Below the pieces are notes generated by a model that was not told the DNA's origin, made no database searches, and saw only the letters and a program-made list of their open reading frames with translations. Both the position numbers and the translations under genes were made by a program. Shown piece by piece: positions 1 to 8,500 of a stretch of 64,000 nucleotides of DNA. Source of the stretch: Cytophagales bacterium (GTDB lineage: Bacteria > Bacteroidota > Bacteroidia > Cytophagales > Cyclobacteriaceae). Position 1 is the stretch's first letter. Each line of letters starts with the position of its first letter. The stretch is taken from assembly GCA_022360015.1 (NCBI GenBank), contig JAKSDQ010000007.1, positions 22,585 to 86,584 of the forward strand, written 5' to 3'.

Positions 1-345
1 GGCTTCTGCCTGTAAACCTTTCACACAACCACTGACAGCGCAAGCGCCCCGATTATACCTCTCGAGACTAACGTGGGTACAAGCGAATGTGGCTGTTGCA
101 CAACACCCCTGCCCAATTTCTTTGTGCCTCTTTGTGTCTTGGTGCCTTTGTGGTTAACCCTTGTTCACCACGGAGACGCAAAGACACAAAGAGACACAGC
201 GGTTTTCACCGGGGCTACTCCAAAATAATCGAACCTAAGTTACAATGATCCGTTTTGATTATTTGTTCCTTCAATGTAAATTACCACCATGGAGACCTGG
301 AGAATGACCAGTAGATGCCATCGTGGGAAATTAGCGTGCGAGCCT
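1..345. other. Leading intergenic region
   Basis: I see no gene in this stretch. It holds repeat family A copy 1 and the presumed promoter region of the GH32 gene. An in-frame ATG at 289 would add 19 polar residues in front of the signal peptide; I regard that as untranslated leader because the lipoprotein signal begins at the ATG at 346. Confidence 0.6.
94..202. repeat. Palindromic intergenic repeat, family A, copy 1
   Basis: A block of about 109 bp starts with TGTTGCACAAC, runs through CTCTTTGTGTCTTGGTG and ends in the inverted form CAAAGACACAAAGAGACAC. The two arms pair into a long hairpin. A second copy with the same start and the same arm sequences is at 18552-18660, and a partial arm lies at 4420-4448. 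All copies are intergenic. It looks like a non-coding dispersed repeat; mobility or function cannot be judged from one window. Confidence 0.75.
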
Positions 346-1935
346 ATGAAACTTGTAATCCTGATTGTGATCCTTGTATTCCTGATTTACGGGTGTAGTA
401 ATCCAAAGCCCAAAACACAGGCTGCCGACTTCAATGACGTTGCTACATCGACCTTTTACCGGGAGCAGCACAGGCCACAGTTTCATTTTTCTCCTGACAG
501 CATGTGGATGAACGACCCTAACGGTATGGTCTATTATGAAGGAGAATATCATTTATTTTTTCAACACTATCCGGACAGTACTGTATGGGGCCCTATGCAC
601 TGGGGACATGCCGTTAGCACGGACCTGGTACACTGGGAACAGCTACCGATCGCATTATACCCTGATAGCCTGGGGTATATTTTTTCGGGCAGTGCGGTGG
701 TGGATTGGAAAAACAGCTCAGGGTTTGGAACGGATCAAAACCCCCCACTGGTGGCCATCTTTACGTACCATAATGATGTTATGCGTGAAAAAGGCGCCCT
801 TAATTTCCAAACTCAGGCAATCGCTTACAGCAATGATAAAGGACGAACCTGGATCAAGTATGAAGGTAATCCCGTAATCGACAATCCGGGTATTAAAGAT
901 TTCAGGGATCCGAAAGTGATTTGGCATGAAGCGTCTCAGAAATGGGTAATGGTTTTTGCCGTATTGGATCATGTAAAAATATATAATTCGGAAAATCTCA
1001 AAGAATGGCAGTTGGTGAGTGAATTTGGCAGGTACCATGGAAGTCACGGCGGAGTCTGGGAATGCCCCGACCTGTTTCCCCTGGAAGTTGAAAATACTGG
1101 CGAAACCAAATGGGTCATGATTGTAAGCCTGGGCGATGGCGCTCCCAACGGAGGATCAGGCACGCAGTATTTTATTGGAGATTTCGATGGTAAAAGATTT
1201 GTCAACAGCCTACCCCCGGATGAAGTCCTTTGGCTTGATTATGGAAGGGATAACTATGCCGGGGTCACCTGGTCCGATATTCCCGAAGACGATGGAAGGA
1301 GAATATTTATAGGGTGGATGAGTAACTGGAAATATGCCGGGGTGGTGCCTACTGAACCCTGGTGCAGTGCCATGACTATCCCCAGAACACTTAGCCTGGT
1401 ACAATTACCTATTGGGATCAGGTTGATAACCCAACCCGTGGAGGAACTCAGAGAATTAAGAAACCGATCTTTTGAAATTAAAGAAAAGGCCATCAAAGGT
1501 GATTTGGACGTTCACCTCCCGTTTGATATTTCCAGATCTGAGGTTTTGTTGGAATTCGCAGACTTAAGCATGGCAAGGGATTTTGGTATAATGCTGTCAA
1601 ATAGACTGGGCCAGCAATTACGCGTGGGGTATGACCCCGCAGGTGACAGGTTCTACATCGACCGGTCATCAGGGGGGGCTGTTGATTTCTCAGACACGTT
1701 TGCCGATAAACAATATGCACCGAGATTATCAAAACAGTATGGTATAAAGCTTCATTTACTGTTTGATGTATCCTCTGTTGAACTTTTCACAGATGATGGC
1801 CAAGTGGCGATGACCGCCATTTACTTCCCCGATCAAGCCTTTAATCAGGTGAAATTATATGCGAATGATGGATCGGTGGGGTTGAATTCTGCCAGGTTTT
1901 TCCAGCTCAATTCTATTTGGCAAAATCGGTTGTAA
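346..1935 (+). CDS. GH32 family fructan/sucrose beta-fructosidase, lipoprotein
   Basis: Glycoside hydrolase family 32 enzyme (levanase, inulinase or invertase type) that releases fructose from fructans or sucrose. From the chosen ATG the protein has 529 residues and opens with a short basic-hydrophobic signal ending in a lipobox (IYGC, Cys17), so it should be anchored to a membrane and exported. The three GH32 hallmarks are visible: WMNDPNG with nucleophile Asp57, FRDP with transition-state stabiliser Asp188, and WECPD with acid/base Glu239. The five-bladed propeller is followed by a C-terminal beta-sandwich from about residue 370. Length is normal for the family. No SusCD pair, fructokinase or other fructan utilisation gene lies nearby, so exact substrate is open. 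The longer ATG at 289 is rejected because it buries the signal peptide. Confidence 0.93.
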   Translation: MKLVILIVILVFLIYGCSNPKPKTQAADFNDVATSTFYREQHRPQFHFSPDSMWMNDPNGMVYYEGEYHLFFQHYPDSTVWGPMHWGHAVSTDLVHWEQLPIALYPDSLGYIFSGSAVVDWKNSSGFGTDQNPPLVAIFTYHNDVMREKGALNFQTQAIAYSNDKGRTWIKYEGNPVIDNPGIKDFRDPKVIWHEASQKWVMVFAVLDHVKIYNSENLKEWQLVSEFGRYHGSHGGVWECPDLFPLEVENTGETKWVMIVSLGDGAPNGGSGTQYFIGDFDGKRFVNSLPPDEVLWLDYGRDNYAGVTWSDIPEDDGRRIFIGWMSNWKYAGVVPTEPWCSAMTIPRTLSLVQLPIGIRLITQPVEELRELRNRSFEIKEKAIKGDLDVHLPFDISRSEVLLEFADLSMARDFGIMLSNRLGQQLRVGYDPAGDRFYIDRSSGGAVDFSDTFADKQYAPRLSKQYGIKLHLLFDVSSVELFTDDGQVAMTAIYFPDQAFNQVKLYANDGSVGLNSARFFQLNSIWQNRL

Positions 1936-1968
1936 TTGATAATTGACAGTTGACAATGGACAATTTTT
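1934..1968. repeat. Short ATTGACAATT-type repeat
   Basis: Directly after the GH32 stop codon there is a low-complexity tract built from AATTGACAGTTGACAAT-like units. A closely similar tract, with an added inverted copy (AATTGTCAATTGACAGTT), is at 18374-18420. Both are intergenic at 3' ends. They may be simple dispersed repeats or weak hairpins. Confidence 0.5.
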
Positions 1969-2175
1969 TAATGAGGAAGAAGTAGATGGTGGTGGGGAAT
2001 TGAAGGTTTCTTTGTCTTGTGTCGCGCGCCTACGCACTCTATACAATTAAAATTCCCAAAAAATCATCCCTAAACCATTTAAATAAGCGATCAACCACTT
2101 TTTTGCCTGAACTCAACAGTCGGGAGGTAATCTATGTTGAGTAATTATCAGATTTAATTATTACATTTAATGAAA

Positions 2176-2200
2176 TATGAAATTGCTTTTAAATTTCATA
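2176..2200. promoter_or_regulatory. Inverted repeat upstream of malate synthase
   Basis: A perfect 8-bp inverted repeat TATGAAAT / ATTTCATA with a 9-nt spacer ends 22 nt before the malate synthase ATG. It could be an operator or a 5'-UTR hairpin. No regulator can be assigned from the sequence. Confidence 0.4.
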
Positions 2201-2222
2201 AGGCATTTAAAACCAAATACAT

Positions 2223-3818
2223 ATGAGCATTCCCGGAATAGAAATTAAGGGTGAGATAAAACCCGGCTATGAACAAGTACTAAGTGATGACGCACTAAGC
2301 TTCATTGCCCACTTACACAGAAAGTTTAACAACACAAGACTAAAGCTCCTGAAGGACAGAGAGTTGCGTCAAAAAAACATAGACCAGGGAGAAATGCCCT
2401 GCTTTCTGCCTGATACCGCTTCCATCCGGAACGGGGACTGGCAGGTGAATACTATCCCGGCTGACCTGCAGGATCGCAGAACAGAAATCACAGGACCGGT
2501 AGATCGAAAAATGGTCATAAACGCCCTTAACTCAGGCGCAAAGGTATTTATGGCTGATTTTGAAGATGCCAATGCGCCAACCTGGGAGAATACTATTGAA
2601 GGTCAGATTAACCTTTACGATGCTATCAGAAGACAGGTTGATTTTACCGCGCCCAACGGAAAGGAATACAAACTTAAGGATGAGATTGCCGTGCTGAAGG
2701 TAAGGGCCAGAGGCTGGCATCTGGAAGAAAAACATGTGTTAATCGATGGAGTTCCTTTTTCAGCATCGATTTTCGATTTTGGTTTGTTTTTTTTCAGAAA
2801 TGCTAAAAAACTGCTGGAAAATGGTTCGGGCCCTTATTTTTATTTGCCTAAGCTCGAAAGCCATCCGGAGGCAAGGCTTTGGAATGATGTATTCAAAGAA
2901 TCGCAGACACAACTGGGGATTCCTCAGGGTACTATCAAAGTCACCGTGTTGATAGAAACCATTCTGGCAGCCTTTGAAATGGAAGAAATTATTTACGAGT
3001 TGAAAGAACACATGGCAGGGCTGAATGCCGGAAGGTGGGATTATATCTTTAGCGTAGTCAAGAAGTTTCGCAATCATCCGGAATACCTGCTGCCGGACCG
3101 TGCCCAGGTTACTATGACCGTACCCTTTATGCGTGCCTATGCGCAGTTGCTGGTCAAAACCTGCCACAAACGGGGAGCCCATGCTATCGGCGGTATGTCT
3201 GCATTTATACCCAGCCGTAAAGATGAAGAGATTAACAGGAATGCTTTTGAAAAAGTAAGATCAGATAAGAAACTGGAGGCCAGCAATGGTTATGACGGTA
3301 CCTGGGTGGCCCATCCGGACCTCGTTTCTGTGGCAATGGAACAGTTCGACAGCTTTATAAAGGATGGCCAGCATCAAAAAAGCAATTTACGCCAGGATGT
3401 CCAGGTTACCGCTGCTGATTTATTGAACTTCACGATTGAAGACGGCAAAATTACGGAAAAAGGCCTGAGAACAAACATTAACGTTGGATTATTGTATATC
3501 GAGTCGTGGTTGATGGGCGTGGGGGCAGCAGCTTTGTACAATTTAATGGAGGATGCCGCCACCGCTGAAATTTCCCGTGCGCAAATATGGCAGTGGGTTC
3601 ATAACCAAGGTGTTAAGTTAGACGATGGGCGGGAGGTTGATACCGGTCTTTATGCCCAGTTGTTAAGTGAAGAACTTGAAAATATCAAAGGCCTGTTGGG
3701 CGAGGAAAGATATAACAGCGGAAAGTTCGAAGAAGCTACCGAAATATTCGACTACCTCGTGCGCACCGAAAACTTTGTGGATTTTCTTACCCTCAAGGCA
3801 TATAACTACCTTGATTGA
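2223..3818 (+). CDS. aceB: Malate synthase A
   Basis: Condenses glyoxylate with acetyl-CoA to malate, the second step of the glyoxylate shunt, in the cytoplasm. The 531-residue length is typical for malate synthase A. The family signature is clear around residues 261-277 ([16 protein letters not shown]), followed by [14 protein letters not shown], and the C-terminal GTWVAHPDL motif is intact. The N-terminal part has the usual [14 protein letters not shown] stretch. Isocitrate lyase (aceA), which often follows aceB, is not adjacent: the next gene is an unrelated Asp-rich lipoprotein. The gene appears to be monocistronic. Acetate or fatty-acid use is the usual reason to express it. Confidence 0.96.
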   Translation: MSIPGIEIKGEIKPGYEQVLSDDALSFIAHLHRKFNNTRLKLLKDRELRQKNIDQGEMPCFLPDTASIRNGDWQVNTIPADLQDRRTEITGPVDRKMVINALNSGAKVFMADFEDANAPTWENTIEGQINLYDAIRRQVDFTAPNGKEYKLKDEIAVLKVRARGWHLEEKHVLIDGVPFSASIFDFGLFFFRNAKKLLENGSGPYFYLPKLESHPEARLWNDVFKESQTQLGIPQGTIKVTVLIETILAAFEMEEIIYELKEHMAGLNAGRWDYIFSVVKKFRNHPEYLLPDRAQVTMTVPFMRAYAQLLVKTCHKRGAHAIGGMSAFIPSRKDEEINRNAFEKVRSDKKLEASNGYDGTWVAHPDLVSVAMEQFDSFIKDGQHQKSNLRQDVQVTAADLLNFTIEDGKITEKGLRTNINVGLLYIESWLMGVGAAALYNLMEDAATAEISRAQIWQWVHNQGVKLDDGREVDTGLYAQLLSEELENIKGLLGEERYNSGKFEEATEIFDYLVRTENFVDFLTLKAYNYLD

Positions 3819-3922
3819 GGGTTGGGTATTCATCTCCCAAATCCATGACAACATTTTACCATTAGTTTCGTTCCGATAGTGATACTACCAAAAGCCATTG
3901 TATAACTATCAATTTTCAAACT

Positions 3923-4381
3923 ATGAAAAAACTATGGATCCTTAACATTTTTGTTTTAGCGCTACTGGCCTCCTGCTCTGATGACGATGACGGTTCCCCG
4001 GCACCTGATGATGGAATAGCAGTGAACTCAGATGATTTTATCGGGGTATGGGAGGTTACAAGGTTTATTGATGACGGGGATGATGAAACAGATGATCTGG
4101 ATGACTTTACCTTGGAATTCCTTGATAACAATGACCTGGTAATCAGCAACGGTTCGCAGAGCATCACTGCCAGTTGGTCTCTGAGTTCAGACGGTAAAAG
4201 ACTTACATTGAATATTGACGATGACGACGCCAACCAAATAGACCCCAATGATGAGTTGGAAGAATTAGACGATGATCCATGGATATTCGTTTCACTAACC
4301 GGGCAGGTGATGAATCTTCTGGAGTATGACGATGACGACGATGATGATGACCGCGACGAACTCACGCTAACCAGGGTTTAA
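3923..4381 (+). CDS. Asp-rich lipocalin-like lipoprotein
   Basis: Small lipoprotein of 152 residues. The signal peptide ends in a lipobox (LLASC) and is followed at once by SDDDD, a Cys-Ser-Asp start often seen in exported Bacteroidota lipoproteins. The mature part begins with FIGVWEVTRF, ends with ELTLTRV and resembles a small lipocalin-like beta-barrel (GxW plus alternating strands). It is extremely acidic, with several Asp runs including eight consecutive Asp near residue 140. Such acidic loops often bind Ca2+, but no precise EF-hand or RTX motif is visible. Function unknown. It lies about 100 nt after aceB, and no shared operon is evident. Confidence 0.75.
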   Translation: MKKLWILNIFVLALLASCSDDDDGSPAPDDGIAVNSDDFIGVWEVTRFIDDGDDETDDLDDFTLEFLDNNDLVISNGSQSITASWSLSSDGKRLTLNIDDDDANQIDPNDELEELDDDPWIFVSLTGQVMNLLEYDDDDDDDDRDELTLTRV

Positions 4382-4402
4382 AACCTGCAAAAAAAAGTAA
4401 TC

Positions 4403-4448
4403 AGTCATAGTATGGCTTAAAGACACCAAGACCCAAAGAGACACAAAG
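4403..4448. repeat. Degenerate copies of repeat families B and A
   Basis: AGTCATAGTATGGCT (4403-4417) differs by one base from the 15-nt terminal palindrome of the approximately 102-bp repeats at 27408 and 32398. It is followed immediately by a partial arm of repeat family A (AAGACACCAAGACCCAAAG, then AGACACAAAG). Both repeat families therefore meet at one intergenic site. Confidence 0.5.
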
Positions 4449-4497
4449 CTGGAGTGGCGCAATCGTTTCTTGTTTATTTTTTAGGCTATAGGATTAT

Positions 4498-4671
4498 TTA
4501 ACCGGGTTTTTGAAGCATATTGTGCAAGTTCGGATTTTGCTGTACTTCGTATACAGAAGTAACCTGCCTTTTTCCCCTGAGTGCCAGGTTTTGGGCAAGT
4601 CTTACGTCAAACTTTTTTTCCTCCTGCAGCCATTCCGCGACCACTGCAGTCACCAGCAAATCCTTTATTGT
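4498..4671 (-). pseudogene. Possible adenylate cyclase C-terminal remnant
   Basis: The minus strand reads open for about 57 codons, KDLLVTAVVAEWLQ then LALRGKRQVTSVYEV, before a stop. This resembles the end of Bacteroidota class III adenylate/guanylate cyclases, where a DLLVS segment is followed by LRGK and a final VYEV strand. No catalytic domain is readable upstream, so at best it is the tail of a deleted gene. The assignment is from memory of the family and is weak. Confidence 0.3.
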
Positions 4672-5056
4672 TCACCTTGGCCATGTGAAGTCCATCGAGG
4701 GAAACAGGCTCAGGGTTGGGAAACGGATGAGCCCTTTCAGTAAAATTCATAAAGAAGCTATTTTTGACAGGTTGGTAAGAATCAAATAACGGGATAAAAC
4801 CATTTCCAACTTATACAGGAACTCTATCGGGTTGCCTATCTTTTAAGGTTTTGCCCGGCCAATTGAAAATTATGGGACAGTCTTGAATGGGGCGATATCC
4901 ACATGCCATTTGTACCTGTGAACGCCCCGGAAGTACACAAGCCACCTCCTTTTATCCTGTGATATTAGTGATCGTCATCTGTGCCTGACCGGAGAAATCA
5001 TCAGCAAAAGGCAATTGTAATAAAGGTAGAAAAAAGTCGAAAACAAGATAGATTTA
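4672..5056. other. Intergenic region before the energy operon
   Basis: No convincing gene is seen. Short open frames on the plus strand (4510-4789) show no recognisable protein and overlap the minus-strand remnant. The right-hand end becomes AT-rich and leads into the FNR/CRP-like boxes. Confidence 0.5.
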
Positions 5057-5070
5057 TTGACTTTTATCAA
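5057..5070. promoter_or_regulatory. FNR/CRP-type box 1
   Basis: TTGACTTTTATCAA matches the FNR/CRP-superfamily consensus TTGAT-N4-ATCAA with one mismatch. It lies about 140 nt before the first gene of the HEPN/PFOR/RNF operon. Oxygen- or redox-dependent control is inferred from the motif and from the nature of the operon; no regulator gene is in this window. Confidence 0.5.
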
Positions 5071-5085
5071 TGCACTTTAAAATAA

Positions 5086-5099
5086 TTGATAAAGATCAT
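5086..5099. promoter_or_regulatory. FNR/CRP-type box 2
   Basis: TTGATAAAGATCAT matches TTGAT-N4-ATCAA with one mismatch in the last base. It is centred 29 bp downstream of box 1, near three helical turns, so two dimers could bind the same face. Confidence 0.5.
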
Positions 5100-5208
5100 T
5101 TCTAAAAGTGACAATGCTCATAAAATCTGTCAGCATATGTGGATAGTTTGTGAAAGGAAACAGACAGTGTTGTGTCAACAATTTGTCTAAGAATTAAAAT
5201 TTCAAATC

Positions 5209-5568
5209 ATGCATGATAAAAAAGCTCAAACCACGTTAAACCAGGCTGATCAGCTCTTTCTTACGGCCCAGGAGGAATTGTCCAGACCCGAAGAGGATGT
5301 CGTTCCTTATATGGTGTGCAGGAATGCCTTCAAGTCTGTCAATAAATATTTGACCGGCTTCCTTTTGAAACATGGCATGGATATTCATGCTTCTATGTCG
5401 CTGGAACTCCTTTTGGACCGGTGCCGGGAGATTGATCCGAAATTTAACAGCCTTAATCTGGCCCCACTGTACAGTACAAGCGAGCAGGAGAATGTCTGGA
5501 TGGATATGGATACGGTGAAAGAATATATAGGGCTGGCTACAAAGACCCGGGAAATGGTGGGGAAATAA
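5209..5568 (+). CDS. Small HEPN-like protein at head of PFOR-RNF operon
   Basis: A 119-residue soluble, helical protein. The pattern (a long helix with RNAFKSVNKYLTGFLLKHG, then a SLELLLDRCREIDPKF helix) resembles HEPN-domain proteins. The catalytic R-x4-6-H motif of HEPN ribonucleases is not apparent, so a binding or structural role is more likely than RNA cleavage. It ends 11 nt before the giant 2-oxoacid oxidoreductase and is certainly co-transcribed with it. This position suggests a role in assembly or control of the oxidoreductase, which is inference only. The start ATG at 5209 follows the FNR-type boxes by about 110 nt. Three Cys residues do not form a cluster motif. Confidence 0.75.
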   Translation: MHDKKAQTTLNQADQLFLTAQEELSRPEEDVVPYMVCRNAFKSVNKYLTGFLLKHGMDIHASMSLELLLDRCREIDPKFNSLNLAPLYSTSEQENVWMDMDTVKEYIGLATKTREMVGK

Positions 5569-5579
5569 AAACGACACAG

Positions 5580-8500
5580 ATGAGTAAAAAAAATATTAAC
5601 GTCAAATATCCGGGTATACGTATGGCATTGGATGGAAACACTGCTGCCATTATGTGTGAACGGGAATCGTCAGATGCAGCAGGAGCTTATCCCATAACCC
5701 CTTCGACGCAGATGGGCGAATATTGGGCCGAAGAAGCTGCAAGGGGGCATTTAAACATTTCAGACAAGCCCCTGATCTTTATTGAACCGGAGGGTGAGCA
5801 TGCCGCAGCCGCTGTAACAGCCGGTCTTGCCATGACAGGCCAGCGTGCTGCCAACTTTTCATCCGGACAGGGTATTGCCTACATGCACGAATCCCTTTAT
5901 GCAGCCGTAGGAAAAAGACTGACCTATGTCCTGAATATAGGTGCGAGGGCCATGACCAAATCCACCTTAAATGTGCATGCCGGACATGATGACTACCATG
6001 CCATAGATGATACGGGTTTTTTCCAACTCTTTGCCAAGAACGCCCAGCACGTAGCGGATTTAAACGTGATGGCCCACAGAATTGCCGAGCTGGCGCTGAC
6101 TCCCGGTGTTGTGGCCCAGGATGGGTTTTTAACGACCCATTTGATTGAATCATTGCTTATCCCCGAGCGCGCACTCATTAAAGAGTACCTGGGCCGGCCC
6201 GATGATATCATTGATACACCGACCGCAGCCCAAAAAATCATCTACGGTGAAAAGCGACGGCGCATACCGGAACTATGGGATGTGGATAACCCTGTGATGG
6301 CCGGAATCGTCCAGAACCAGGATTCCTATATGCAAAGCGTAGCAGCGCAACGGCCTTTCTTTTTTGATCATATCCGGGAACTGACAGACTTTGCCTTTGA
6401 GCAATATTATCAACTCACGGGACGCAAATACGAAAGGGTCATGTCTTACCGGGCCGAAGATGCCGACTACCTGATCCTGGGACAGGGAAGTGTTGTGCCA
6501 AGTGCTGAAGCTGTGGTAGACTATATCCGGGATACACGCAAAATCAAAGTCGGTGTAGTGGATCTGGTGATGTTCAGGCCTTTCCCCGCGGATTATATAG
6601 GGCGATTGCTGAAAGGAAAAAAAGGGGTGACTGTGCTGGAAAGACTCGACCAGCCACTAGCCGCAGACCTTCCAATCGTAAGGGAAATCCGCGCTGTTTT
6701 GACCAAATGCCTGGAAAACGGAGCTGCCAGGAAAAACAAGCCATACCCCGGTCTTGTCAGTTATGAATTAAAAGATATGCCCGCGTTATATTCCGGCTCA
6801 TTTGGCATGGGGAGCCGTGACCTGCAGGCTGAAGGCATCATCGGTGCCATTGAAAACATGGTGCCGGACGGTAAACAGAAGAAACAGTTCTATTTATCAA
6901 TTGATTTCATTAGGGAAACACCATTTACACCGAAGCAGAAAGTCTATCAACAAACCATCGAGGATGCGTATCCTCATGTGAAAGACCTGGCCATACGGGG
7001 ATCGGAAAATCCCAACCTGATGCCCAAAGATGCCATCACCGTACGCTTTCATTCCATAGGAGGCTGGGGAGCGATCACCACCGGTAAAAACATGGCCATG
7101 ACCTTGTTTGAATTGCTGGGGTATGACATCAAGGCAAATCCGAAATACGGTTCGGAGAAAAAAGGACAACCGACGACCTACTACCTTGCCGCTGCCCCTG
7201 AACCCATCCGCGTAAACTGCGAGTACTACTTCGTCGACGTGGTGCTTTCACCCGACCCGAATGTATTCAAGCACACCAATGCTTTGGCAGGGTTGAAAAA
7301 AGGGGGCTGTTTCATCATCCAGAATGAAAAGTCGAAACCGGAAGAAGTATGGGACGACATTCCCAAACACTACCAAAAACTAATCATCGATAACGATATT
7401 CATGTTTACTATATCGACGGTTTTAAAATAGCCAGAGAAGAAGCCACCGACCCGGAATTGCAACTGAGGATGCAGGGTATAGCATTTCAGGGGGCATTCT
7501 TTGCCGCTTCTCCGATTATGAAAAATACTGGCCTCTCAGAAGTGGAATTGCTGAAAGCTATTGAAGATCAGTTGCAACACAAATTTGGCTCAAAAGGCCA
7601 GCGCGTGGTGGATGATAACATGCGTGTGGTGAGGCGCGGTTTTGATGAAGTTCACGAAATTACCGACAAGGTGCCGGGTGCCGGATCTGCTGAAAAAAGC
7701 AATGGCGAAGCCCTGCCTATACCTACGATGCTTAAAAGCATTCCCAAAAGCGAGTCGAATCTGAGTGATATTCATCGATTCTGGGAGCAAACCGGTAATT
7801 TCTATGCGCAGGGCATGGGTAATGATAACCTTACCGACCCCTTCATCGGACTAAGTGTAATGCCCGCCGTTACCTCACTTTTCAGGGATATGACCGGTAT
7901 TCGTTTTGAACATCCCGAGTGGATCCCTAACAATTGTACGGCTTGTGGCGATTGTTATACTGCATGTCCCGATACAGCCATCCCCGGGTTGGTAAGTGAT
8001 TTGTCGGATGTGCTGGATACCGTCGTAAAACGGGTAAAGAAAAACCATGGCAAGGTGGAATTTCTGCCAAAAGCTGTTCGGCAAATGGAAGGTAAAATCC
8101 GCACCTTGTTCAGTGAGTCGCGGAATGGAGCCACCGTCAATAACCTGATCAACGATGCCATTGATCAGATGGTAGAAGAAAGCCATGAAGGACCTGGTTT
8201 TTCCAAGGAGTTTGAATGGTTCCGCGATGAATTGGGTGATTTTGAATTTGCACTTACACGGCCCTATTTTGATCTGCATGAAAAAGACCAGCCCAATAGT
8301 GGGGGCTTATTTAGCATCACCGTTAATCCCAACACCTGCAAAGGTTGTATGGAATGTGTGAAAGTCTGTGATGATGATGCGCTCAGGCCCATCATTCAGA
8401 CGAAGGACTCAGTAGCGCGGTTACGAAAAGACTGGGATCTGTGGACAGACTTGCCCAACACTCCGCCAAAATTCAATCGTATCGATGACCTGGAAGAAAA

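Noticed and set aside
94..202. Family A repeat as a CRISPR array
   Set aside because: There is only one inverted-repeat unit per site, no regular spacers and no cas genes.
3916..4365. Serine-rich open frame opposite the Asp-rich lipoprotein
   Set aside because: It is the antisense of GAT/GAC repeats (ATC/GTC read as TCA/TCG Ser codons in another frame). The plus strand has a lipoprotein signal and a sensible fold.
4510..4789. Two overlapping plus-strand frames as small genes
   Set aside because: No recognisable family, no signal or helix pattern, and the minus strand reads as a plausible cyclase tail over part of the same DNA.
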